The notes under the pieces are model-generated. The model saw only the letters and a list, made by a program, of their open reading frames with translations, had not been told where the DNA came from and did not search any database. Shown piece by piece: positions 33,758 through 39,715 of a stretch of DNA of 39,715 bases (positions are counted from its first letter, which is position 1; every line of letters begins with the position of its first letter). Where the stretch lies: contig CADCVW010000100.1 in NCBI GenBank assembly GCA_902806235.1, positions 1-39,715 on the forward strand. Reading direction: 5' to 3'. Position numbers and translations under genes: made by a program. The stretch comes from an uncultured Sphingomonadaceae bacterium (GTDB lineage: Bacteria; Pseudomonadota; Alphaproteobacteria; Sphingomonadales; Sphingomonadaceae).

Positions 33758-33946
33758 ATGGCCAAGCTAGAGCACCGCCTCGCGGCCGACCAGCGCGGCG
33801 CGACCTCCGTGGAATATGCGCTGCTGGTCGCCATCATCGCCCTGTCCCTGCTGGGCGCGACGACGCCGCTCGTTAAATCGGTAAGTAACCACTGGGGTAA
33901 GACATCGGGGACTGTCGGCAACGTCACAGATGGCATGCCGACTTGA
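33758..33946 (+). CDS. Flp/Fap type IVb pilin (copy A, diverged)
   Basis: The protein is 62 residues from the ATG at 33758, with AAGGA 10 bases upstream; an ATG at 33725 is in frame but its ribosome site is too close. The prepilin cleavage context is QRG/ATSVEYALL, with Glu at +5 and Tyr at +6 as expected for Flp pilins processed by a TadV/CpaA peptidase. A hydrophobic helix follows (YALLVAIIALSLLGATTPL). It differs clearly from the two copies downstream in length and C-terminus. No tad/cpa assembly genes lie in the window. Confidence 0.85.
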   Translation: MAKLEHRLAADQRGATSVEYALLVAIIALSLLGATTPLVKSVSNHWGKTSGTVGNVTDGMPT

Positions 33947-34046
33947 TCATTTAGTAACTTCTCGCGCCTAAATCGAATTGCGGCTGCTCGCTCGAGGTGA
34001 TGATCAAGCAACCGGAACGGCATTACGGTAAACAAGGAGTTCGCAG

Positions 34047-34223
34047 ATGTTTAAGTTCGTGCGCAAGATGCAGAAGGCGGAAGAGGGCGCCACCGCGATT
34101 GAGTACGGCTTGATCGCCGCGCTCATCGCCGTCGCCCTGATGGCGTCCATGAGCAAGCTCGGCGGCGCGGTCGGCGGCGCTTATAACAAGACGTCTACGA
34201 AGCTCGACAACTCGATCACTTGA
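34047..34223 (+). CDS. Flp family type IVb pilin (copy B)
   Basis: This 58-residue protein is encoded from the ATG at 34047, with AAGGAG 7-9 bases upstream. The leader MFKFVRKMQKAEEG ends in the Gly of the cleavage site, followed by ATAIEYGLIAALIAVALMAS, the type IVb pilin helix with Glu+5 and Tyr+6. The C-terminal part is SKLGGAVGGAYNKTSTKLDN. It is nearly identical to copy C 336 bases downstream, at both protein and DNA level. Flp pilins form bundled adhesive fibres through the Tad system. Confidence 0.92.
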   Translation: MFKFVRKMQKAEEGATAIEYGLIAALIAVALMASMSKLGGAVGGAYNKTSTKLDNSIT

Positions 34224-34261
34224 TCATTGTTGGGTGAGTTGCTTCAACAAATTCATTGTTC

Positions 34262-34290
34262 TTGAACCATATCGACAACTTTACTTTATC
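34262..34290 (+). promoter_or_regulatory. Weak candidate promoter for Flp copy C
   Basis: TTGAAC (34262-34267) and TTTATC (34285-34290) are 17 bases apart inside the most AT-rich stretch of the window (34224-34320). The predicted start near 34297 would give an 86-base leader. The match is modest. Confidence 0.3.
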
Positions 34291-34321
34291 GTAACTACTC
34301 CGTTTTAGATCGGATCTCGGC

Positions 34322-34343
34322 TGATCGTCGAGGATAACGATCA
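34322..34343 (+). promoter_or_regulatory. Inverted repeat in the leader of Flp copy C
   Basis: TGATCGT at 34322-34328 and ACGATCA at 34337-34343 form a perfect 7-base inverted repeat around 8 bases, 39 bases before the ATG. It could be an operator or an RNA hairpin. The matching place upstream of copy B (GCTCGAGGTGATGATCAAG) keeps the surrounding sequence but not the perfect symmetry. Confidence 0.4.
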
Positions 34344-34382
34344 CGCGGATGGGCCGGAACCAATCAACCAAGGAGACCAGAG

Positions 34383-34562
34383 ATGATCAAGTTCGTTCGC
34401 AAGATGCAGAAGGCGGAAGAGGGCGCCACCGCGATTGAGTACGGCCTGATCGCCGCGCTCATTGCCGTCGCCCTGATGGCGTCCATGAGCAAGCTCGGCG
34501 GCGCGGTTGGCGGCGCTTATAACAAGACGGCGGTGAAGCTCGACAACTCGATCGCCAACTAA
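34383..34562 (+). CDS. Flp family type IVb pilin (copy C)
   Basis: This 59-residue pilin starts at the ATG 34383 with CAAGGAG upstream. It has the same leader, cleavage site (EEG/ATAIEYGLI) and hydrophobic helix as copy B. It differs mainly at residue 2 and in the last ten residues (NKTAVKLDNSIAN). The middle of the two genes, from the IRK-type leader to GGAYNKT, is almost unchanged in DNA, including synonymous sites, which points to a recent duplication or gene conversion. A strong terminator follows 17 bases after the stop. Confidence 0.93.
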   Translation: MIKFVRKMQKAEEGATAIEYGLIAALIAVALMASMSKLGGAVGGAYNKTAVKLDNSIAN

Positions 34563-34579
34563 TTTCCGAAGTCGCTGAG

Positions 34580-34611
34580 AAAGGGGCGGCGAGCAATAGC
34601 CGCCCCTTTTT
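34580..34611 (+). terminator. Rho-independent terminator after the Flp genes
   Basis: An 11-base stem AAAGGGGCGGC (34580-34590) pairs with GCCGCCCCTTT (34599-34609) around an 8-base loop and runs into T residues to 34611. It is well placed to end the pilin transcripts; on the other strand the A run would also let it end the transcript of the convergent M48 gene. Confidence 0.88.
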
Positions 34612-34620
34612 CGCGTCAGC

Positions 34621-36090
34621 TCAGCTCCGCGCGCCGTACACCACCAGCTTGACCTTGCTCCCGACGGGCAACGCGCCACCCTCCTGAGCGATCGAGTTCA
34701 GCACGCGGAAGCGCTCCACCTTGCCGTCGCTATAAGCCATGCGCGCCGCTAGCTTCTCCACCGTGTCGCCCGGACGCACAGTGACCACGTCGATCACCCG
34801 CGGGCGGATCGCCGCTGCATCGCTCGCCGACAGCCGCGCGAACGAACCGATCATCGGCTCGAACGGGCCGAAGCCTCCGCCCGCCCGCGTGATGGTCGCG
34901 AAGTGGTAACCGCGCCCGTCGAGGTTGAAGGCGAACACGCCTACGTCAACCTGGCCCGACCCCTGGCTGTTCACCCGCGCGACGGTATAAGCGGCGGGGA
35001 TGCCGTTGATCGTGGTCGTCTGCGGCTCGGCGTACTGGATGCTGGTCTGCCCCTGGCCGAGCGCCTGATAGACCTGGCCGATGTAACGCCGCAGATCCGC
35101 GCCCGCCCCGCCGCCGGCGAACTGGGCTTGCCCGCTCTGCCCGGCGATGGTCACCGCCCGCGTGCCGTTCTGCATCTGGAAACCCTGCGGAATGGTGAAG
35201 CGCAGCCGCAGGTCCGGGTGGCGGAAGGTGCTGCCGTCGATTACGCCCTGCCTGGGATCGTCGTCGACCAGGATGCCGTCGATCGCAGCGAGGAACTGGT
35301 CGCGGTTCCGCGCGCCCGCGCCGACACGCCCCGTCGCTTGCGCCCGCTGCGTCGCGCGGCGCACGCGGTCTTCGGACAACGGGTGCGTGCGCGCCCAGGA
35401 CGGTGTGGAGCGCTCGTCCCGCCCCGCGACCCGCGCCTCCAAGGAGCTCGCAGCGCCGAGCGAGGCGAGCATATCGGCCGCCGCGCGCGGGTCGTAGCCG
35501 GCGGCGGCAATGTAGCGCACGCCGAGGTCGTCGGCCTCGAACTCCTGGCCCCGCGAGTAGCGGAGGGTGAACAGCTGCGCGCCCTGCCCGGCGATCTGCG
35601 CCAGGCTGCCCGATCCTGTCACCAGCGCGACGCCGACAGACAGCAGCTGGCTGAGCAGCCCCGTGCGCTGCCGCCCCTGCGAGTGGCGAGCGGCGATGTG
35701 CCCCGCTTCGTGGCCGAGCACGGACGCGAGCTCGGCCTCGTCGTCCATCAGCCCAACGAGTTGGCGCGTGATGTACAGGTAGCCGCCGGGCACGGCGAAG
35801 GCGTTTATCACCGGCGAGTTCAACGTAGTGATGCGGTAAGCCTGGCCCGCATTGGCGATGCCGGTCTGCGCGACCACCTTGGCCCCGACGCGCTGGACAT
35901 AGGCGGAGCGCGCCGCGGTCTCCTGACCGCCGAATTGCTCGAGGATCTGCGGATGCTGCTGCGCCGCCTGCTGCTGCGCGCTGGCCGAGATCTGCCGCTG
36001 CCGCTGGGCCTGCGCGTCGGCGACCGACGCGCCGCCGCAGCCGATGATGGTGAGCGCGGCTCCGGCCGTCAGAAACTTGCTCTTGGTCAC
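34621..36090 (-). CDS. M48 family metalloprotease, exported, with C-terminal LysM-like domain
   Basis: The protein is 489 residues from a GTG at 36088-36090 with GGGAG 7 bases upstream; an ATG 27 bases further up is an alternative. The zinc protease motif HEAGH is at about residues 127-131 and the third ligand lies in RGQEFEADDLG, as in BepA/Oma87-associated M48 peptidases. The N-terminus (MTKSKFLTAGAALTIIGCGG) looks like a lipoprotein signal with Cys18, although a cut after ADA is also possible. The C-terminal VVTVRPGDTVEKLAARM and GSKVKLVV form a LysM-like unit for cell wall binding. It probably works in outer-membrane protein quality control. Confidence 0.87.
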   Translation of the reverse strand: MTKSKFLTAGAALTIIGCGGASVADAQAQRQRQISASAQQQAAQQHPQILEQFGGQETAARSAYVQRVGAKVVAQTGIANAGQAYRITTLNSPVINAFAVPGGYLYITRQLVGLMDDEAELASVLGHEAGHIAARHSQGRQRTGLLSQLLSVGVALVTGSGSLAQIAGQGAQLFTLRYSRGQEFEADDLGVRYIAAAGYDPRAAADMLASLGAASSLEARVAGRDERSTPSWARTHPLSEDRVRRATQRAQATGRVGAGARNRDQFLAAIDGILVDDDPRQGVIDGSTFRHPDLRLRFTIPQGFQMQNGTRAVTIAGQSGQAQFAGGGAGADLRRYIGQVYQALGQGQTSIQYAEPQTTTINGIPAAYTVARVNSQGSGQVDVGVFAFNLDGRGYHFATITRAGGGFGPFEPMIGSFARLSASDAAAIRPRVIDVVTVRPGDTVEKLAARMAYSDGKVERFRVLNSIAQEGGALPVGSKVKLVVYGARS

Positions 36091-36221
36091 GATGCTACTC
36101 CCGATACTCTGGCGCATCCCGCCCGAACGAGGGCGCGGCGCGCCCGGTTCCGGCGGAAACGAAGGGAAGCGGGTTGGCGGAGCGGCGCTGAACCGCGCCT
36201 TGAACGCGCGTTGCGGAACGT

Positions 36222-37166
36222 TCAGCCGCCCATGCGGAGGAACTTGGCGCGCCGCTCGTCGCGCAGCTCCCGCCCGCTCTTCGTGCACAGCGCGTCGAGC
36301 TCCGCGCCGATCGCCTCGCCCACCGCCCGCACGGTCGCCGCGTGGTCGCGGTGCGCGCCGCCCAGCGGCTCGGGCACGATGCGGTCGATCACGCCCAGCC
36401 CCTCGAGGTCGGTGGCGGTCATCCGCATCGCGTCCGCCGCGTCCGGCGCGCGGTCGGCAGTGCGCCACAGGATGGAAGCGCAGCCTTCGGGCGTGATCAC
36501 CGAATAAACGGCGTGCTCCAGCATCAGCACGCGGTTCGCCGCGGCGATGGCGAGCGCGCCGCCCGAACCGCCCTCCCCCGTCACCACCGCGACGAAGGGC
36601 ACGCGCAGCGACAGGCAGGTCTCGATGGAGCGCGCCACCGCCTCCGCCTGCCCTCGCTCCTCCGCCTGGATGCCGGGAAAGGCACCGGCCGTGTCGACGA
36701 TCGTCACCAGCGGCAGCCCGAAACGGCTGGCGAGCTCCATCAGTCGGACCGCTTTCCGATAGCCCTCGGGCTTGGCCATGCCGAAATTGTGCCGCAGCCT
36801 GGAGGCGGTGTCGTCACCCTTCTCGTGGCCGATCAGCATGACGCGCCGACCGTTCAAGGTAGCGAGCCCGCCCAGGATCGCGCGGTCCTCGCCGAAGTTG
36901 CGGTCGCCAGCGAGCGGCACGAAGTCGGTCGCCAGCGCGTCGACGTAGTGCTTGAAGTGCGGTCGGTTCGGGTGGCGCGCCACCTGCGTCTTCTGCCAAG
37001 CGTTGAGCTGGCGGTAGGTGTCGCGCAGCAGCCGGTCGGCCTTGGCCTCCAGCCGCCCGATCTCCGCGTCGATATTGACCGCACCTTCGGCCGCCGTCTC
37101 CCGCAGCTCCGCCACGCGCTCGGCGAGCTGGGCGACGGGCTTTTCGAAATCGAGGTAGGTCTGCAT
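36222..37166 (-). CDS. accA: Acetyl-CoA carboxylase carboxyltransferase subunit alpha (AccA)
   Basis: This 314-residue subunit, with AccD, transfers CO2 from biotin to acetyl-CoA in the first step of fatty acid synthesis. It starts at the ATG 37164-37166 (MQTYLDFEKPVAQL). Family features are RHPNRPHFKHYVDAL, GHEKGDDTASRLRHNFGMAK, PEGYRKAVRLMELAS, VDTAGAFPGIQAEERGQAEA, VTGEGGSGGALAIAAANRV and YSVITPEGCASILWR. It lies 10 bases after xerD. The 131-base gap downstream, before the M48 gene, holds GC-rich inverted sequence and no further gene. Confidence 0.97.
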   Translation of the reverse strand: MQTYLDFEKPVAQLAERVAELRETAAEGAVNIDAEIGRLEAKADRLLRDTYRQLNAWQKTQVARHPNRPHFKHYVDALATDFVPLAGDRNFGEDRAILGGLATLNGRRVMLIGHEKGDDTASRLRHNFGMAKPEGYRKAVRLMELASRFGLPLVTIVDTAGAFPGIQAEERGQAEAVARSIETCLSLRVPFVAVVTGEGGSGGALAIAAANRVLMLEHAVYSVITPEGCASILWRTADRAPDAADAMRMTATDLEGLGVIDRIVPEPLGGAHRDHAATVRAVGEAIGAELDALCTKSGRELRDERRAKFLRMGG

Positions 37167-37176
37167 CCCGGCCGGG

Positions 37177-38073
37177 CTAGCCAGCGCCCGTTCCGCGGTC
37201 AACGAGCGGGTGGCGCGCAATCACCTCCGCCAGCCGCACGCCGCTGACGTGGGTGTAGATCTGCGTGGTCGAGATGTCGGCGTGACCCAGCATCGCCTGC
37301 ACCGCCCGCAGGTCCGCCCCGCCGTCGAGCAGGTGAGTGGCGAAGGCGTGGCGGAGCACGTGCGGGGACAAGCGCTCGGGCGGCACCCCGGCCGCCGCGC
37401 CCAGCTCGCGGACGAGCTGGAACAGGCGCACGCGCGACAGGTGCGCCTTGCCGGATGGGAAGAGCCACGCGCTCGTCGGCGCCACCGCGCGCCAGCGGAC
37501 CACCGCGGCGCGGGCGCGCTCGGACACCGGGACGAGTCGCTCGCGTCCGCCCTTGCCAGCGATGATGATGAACGGCTTGTCGCTCGCAATGGCATTGCGC
37601 GGCAGCGCGACGAGCTCGCTCGCGCGCAGCCCCGAGCCGTAGAGCAGCTCGAGCAGCGCGCTCACACGGAGGTCCGCGGGCGCTCCCCGCTCCGCCGCGC
37701 GCCGCTCCGTTTCCGCGAACAGCGCGTCCACCGCCCCGCGGTCGAGCACGCGCGGCAGCGCGCGGCGCGCAGCGGGGCGCGGCAGGCCCGCCGAGGGGTC
37801 GTCGACCCGCAGGCCGTCGTCGACCAGGAACGCGTAAAAGCGCCGCAACGCGGACGCCTTGCGCGACGCCGTATTGCGGGCGAGCGGGGCCCAGGCCGCG
37901 CCGAGCGCCTCCAACTCCGCCACCCCCGCCGCGCCCAGCCGGCCGGCGAGAAGCACAGAGGCCTGCTCCAGGTCGCTCCGGTACGCCGCCAGCGTGTTGC
38001 GCGCCGCGCCCGCCTCCGCCGCCATCATCTCCAGGAAGCGCCCGATCAGCTGCGCGTCCTCGGCCCCGCTCAT
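37177..38073 (-). CDS. xerD: Site-specific tyrosine recombinase XerD
   Basis: This 298-residue recombinase resolves chromosome dimers at dif with XerC. The N-terminal SAM-like core-binding domain is at about residues 8-95. Catalytic residues are visible: Arg in YGSGLRASELVAL, Lys in AGKGGRERLVPV, His and Arg in SPHVLRHAFATHLL, His in AMLGHADISTTQ and the Tyr nucleophile in IYTHVS. Its start overlaps the stop of the large unknown gene by 4 bases, so the two are cotranslated. The chromosomal operon, with accA next, marks it as XerD rather than a phage or integron integrase. Confidence 0.94.
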   Translation of the reverse strand: MSGAEDAQLIGRFLEMMAAEAGAARNTLAAYRSDLEQASVLLAGRLGAAGVAELEALGAAWAPLARNTASRKASALRRFYAFLVDDGLRVDDPSAGLPRPAARRALPRVLDRGAVDALFAETERRAAERGAPADLRVSALLELLYGSGLRASELVALPRNAIASDKPFIIIAGKGGRERLVPVSERARAAVVRWRAVAPTSAWLFPSGKAHLSRVRLFQLVRELGAAAGVPPERLSPHVLRHAFATHLLDGGADLRAVQAMLGHADISTTQIYTHVSGVRLAEVIARHPLVDRGTGAG

Positions 38074-39715
38074 GCCCGCGCGATCGCCTCCGCCGCGATC
38101 ATGCGCGCCTGGTACTCCAGCCCGACGCGGCGCAGCGCGCGGACAACGTGGAACAGGTGACGCGGCGGCACGTCCGCCCAGCGCCGCGCCTGCAGGCCGA
38201 CGGCGGCGACCAGCGCCACCGTGCCCGCGTCCTCCGTCGCCGCGGCGTTGGCCAGCCGACGGTTCCAGGCGTTCTCCAGGCCGAGCCGCAGCCCGAGTTC
38301 CTGCGAGTAGCCCGTGGCGGCCTCAGCGTCCAAACGGCCGAGCCCGGCGAGCGCGGCGACGAGCAGGCCCGCGCGCCGACGCCCGTCCTCGCCCGCCTCG
38401 GCTAAGCGGTCAATCCGTCCAGCGTCGACGCTCTCCACCCCCGGCGCGCCGACGACGAGCATCGCGTAGGCGCGGTCGGCCGCCTCGCCCGTCGCGCCAT
38501 TCACCAGCGGCAGCCAGCGCGCGGCTTGCGCGTCGAGTCCCCCGGCGAGCATGGCTTCAACCAGGTCCGCCGAGTCCTCGATCAGCGCCGGCTGCGGGTT
38601 GAGCAGCGACGCCGGGCGCGCGGTGAGAAGGTGCCGCGCGTGCCGCCGGTCGGGGTCCTCCGACGCCCGCCACAGCGCGCGCATCGCCTCCAGCCGCGCT
38701 AAGACGCCCCGCGCGCCGAAAGCGCGGCGGAGCCGCCCGGCCTCGCTGTCCGGATCGCCGAACGATTCCTCGTCCGCGCCGAGCAGGCTCCACACGTCGA
38801 CTAGCGCGGAGGACGAGGCGACGCCCAGCGCCGCCGCGTCCAGCGTGTGATCCAGCCGCCGCTCGAGCGGCACCAGCGGCGCGCGCGCCGCCCAAGCGCG
38901 AACGCGCGGCGCGGCGTCGGCGAACAGCGCATCGGGCACGGCGAGCGCTGTCGCGCTCGCCAGGCCGAAACGCCAAGCGGTGAGCTCGTCCACCCCGTCC
39001 CACTGGATGTTGATCGCGCGCCGGCCGCCCTCGCCTGCCGACGCCACCTTTTCGGCGAGCAGCAGGTCGATTGGCTCCATTCGCCCGCGCCGCCGCGCCG
39101 TCTGCACGATCGCCGCCGCGCGGCCCTGCTCGCCCGACAGGCCGGCGCACATTGCCTCCGCCAAGGTCCAGATCGGGTCGTCGCTGGTCGCGCGCGCGGG
39201 TTGCCACAGCGGGCAGAGCGCCTGGGGGTCGGCGGTGGCGAGCCCGACTTGCCCCGCGACCTCGAACATCTTCGGGGTGTAGCGGTCGACGTCGACCGCC
39301 TGCACCAGCATCCGCGCGGCGTCCGCCTCGCCCATGCGCAGCAGCAGCCAGGCGCGCTCGGCGACCCAGTCGACCGGCTGCACGTTGGCGGGCGCGGGGG
39401 TGCGGGTGAGCAGCGCGTTGCGCAGCAGGACCGACAGCCAGCGCGAGGCGATCGGCGCCTCCGCGCGGCGCATCAGCCCCGACAGGAACCGACCGTCGGC
39501 CGCGCCCCAGGCGCCGGGCCCGAGACCCCAACGATCGTCGGCGAGCACGCCGACGACGTCCGTGGGACGGCGGCTTTCCGCGGGGATCTCCACGGGCGGC
39601 GGGAGCGGTGCAAGCAAAGCGTTCGCGGGCAGCTCGCCGTCGCGGACGACCCGGACCAGGTCGTCGAGCGATTGGTCAGCGGCACGCGCGCGCGCGCGGC
39701 GCGCGCGGGGCGCCG
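38070..39715 (-). CDS. Large protein of unknown function, N-terminus beyond the window
   Basis: The frame is open from the right edge (39713) to the stop at 38070, giving at least 548 residues; a TTG at 39617 is not needed as a start because the upstream frame continues as ADQSLDDLVRVVRDGELPAN. The sequence is alanine/leucine/arginine-rich and helical, with repeated short helical units (for example AERAWLLLRMGEADAARMLV and LAEAGEDGRRRAGLLVAALA) that resemble a TPR-like solenoid. No catalytic motif is seen. It overlaps xerD by 4 bases. Similar unknown proteins stand before xerD in sphingomonads by my recollection, which has not been checked. Confidence 0.7.
   Translation of the reverse strand, partial: APRARRARARAADQSLDDLVRVVRDGELPANALLAPLPPPVEIPAESRRPTDVVGVLADDRWGLGPGAWGAADGRFLSGLMRRAEAPIASRWLSVLLRNALLTRTPAPANVQPVDWVAERAWLLLRMGEADAARMLVQAVDVDRYTPKMFEVAGQVGLATADPQALCPLWQPARATSDDPIWTLAEAMCAGLSGEQGRAAAIVQTARRRGRMEPIDLLLAEKVASAGEGGRRAINIQWDGVDELTAWRFGLASATALAVPDALFADAAPRVRAWAARAPLVPLERRLDHTLDAAALGVASSSALVDVWSLLGADEESFGDPDSEAGRLRRAFGARGVLARLEAMRALWRASEDPDRRHARHLLTARPASLLNPQPALIEDSADLVEAMLAGGLDAQAARWLPLVNGATGEAADRAYAMLVVGAPGVESVDAGRIDRLAEAGEDGRRRAGLLVAALAGLGRLDAEAATGYSQELGLRLGLENAWNRRLANAAATEDAGTVALVAAVGLQARRWADVPPRHLFHVVRALRRVGLEYQARMIAAEAIARA

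Larger units (their letters stand above)
33954..34562 (+). repeat. Tandem duplication of a pilin gene with its leader, unit about 336 bp
   Basis: The two ATGs are 336 bases apart, and the conserved upstream element GTAACT (33954 and 34291) is 337 bases apart. Both leaders share GTAACTnCTC, then TAnATCG, CGGCTG, CGAGG, GATCA, CCGGAAC and ACAAGGAG/CCAAGGAG in the same order, so the copied unit includes the leader and not only the gene. Confidence 0.75.

Noticed and set aside
34903-36507. A 534-codon plus-strand open frame over the M48 protease gene
   Set aside because: No recognisable motif, and the protease frame with HEAGH is clearly the real one.
37177-38073. xerD considered as a phage or integron integrase marking a mobile element
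   Set aside because: It is in an operon with housekeeping genes, has XerD form and length, and no attachment repeats or phage genes lie nearby.

Overview
The window is about 39.7 kb of very GC-rich DNA, densely coding on both strands and almost entirely housekeeping in content. Gene content and local order point to an alphaproteobacterium, most likely in the Sphingomonadales: a GcrA cell-cycle regulator next to parE, the split b/b' F0 ATP synthase operon, the cobA-DUF2849-cysI-DUF934-cysH sulfate assimilation cluster without cysJ, UPF0262 beside dnaB, Flp pilins, and palindromic intergenic repeats of the types common in sphingomonads. This assignment comes from recognising protein families and has not been checked by a database search.

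Layout. 1-3516 (+): the end of gcrA, parE, a DUF1697 gene and a HAD phosphatase. 3513-11278 (-): the F0 operon atpI-atpB-atpE-atpF'-atpF, then uvrC-recO, then the coupled set metZ-apaG-lysR. 11458-12151: a broken radC. 12179-17037: purB (+), a lipoprotein (-), thiolase (+), an SH3 protein (-) and a D-2-hydroxyacid dehydrogenase (+). 17197-18603 (-): a nitronate monooxygenase-type flavoprotein. 18711-21573 (+): selO and astD. 21645-25986 (+): the sulfate/sulfite reduction operon cobA-DUF2849-cysI-ridA-DUF934-cysH. 26101-28852: dnaB (-), divergent from UPF0262 and dcd (+). 28849-32353 (-): a membrane-anchored unknown, folE, tRNA-Arg(CCT), a DUF1178 gene, a nitrilase-family amidase, grxC and a comF broken by a stop codon. 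32432-33684: methyltransferase (+) and mutT (-). 33758-34562 (+): three Flp pilin genes, two of them a recent tandem duplicate, followed by a strong terminator. 34621-39715 (-): an M48 protease, accA, xerD and a large unknown protein that runs off the right edge.

How the genes work together. The clearest functional unit is sulfur assimilation: CobA makes the siroheme precursor, CysH reduces activated sulfate, CysI reduces sulfite, and MetZ (elsewhere in the window) fixes sulfide into homocysteine. The F0 operon encodes the membrane sector of ATP synthase. The replication and repair genes (parE, uvrC, recO, dnaB, dcd, mutT, xerD) are scattered single functions.

No mobile element, CRISPR array, defence island or obviously new system was found. 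The points most worth a second look are the two decayed competence/recombination-associated genes (radC with an 11-bp tandem duplication plus a one-base loss; comF with an internal TAG), a perfect DnaA box in front of dnaB, the 336-bp tandem duplication of a pilin gene, RidA built into the cysteine operon, and three convergent gene pairs that share a palindromic CTAG as their stop codons. No gene-free stretch exceeds about 180 bases; the larger gaps (8568-8729, 11279-11457, 15297-15458, 17038-17196, 25987-26100, 28179-28297, 34224-34382, 36091-36221) are covered by the repeat and regulatory entries or hold nothing recognised.
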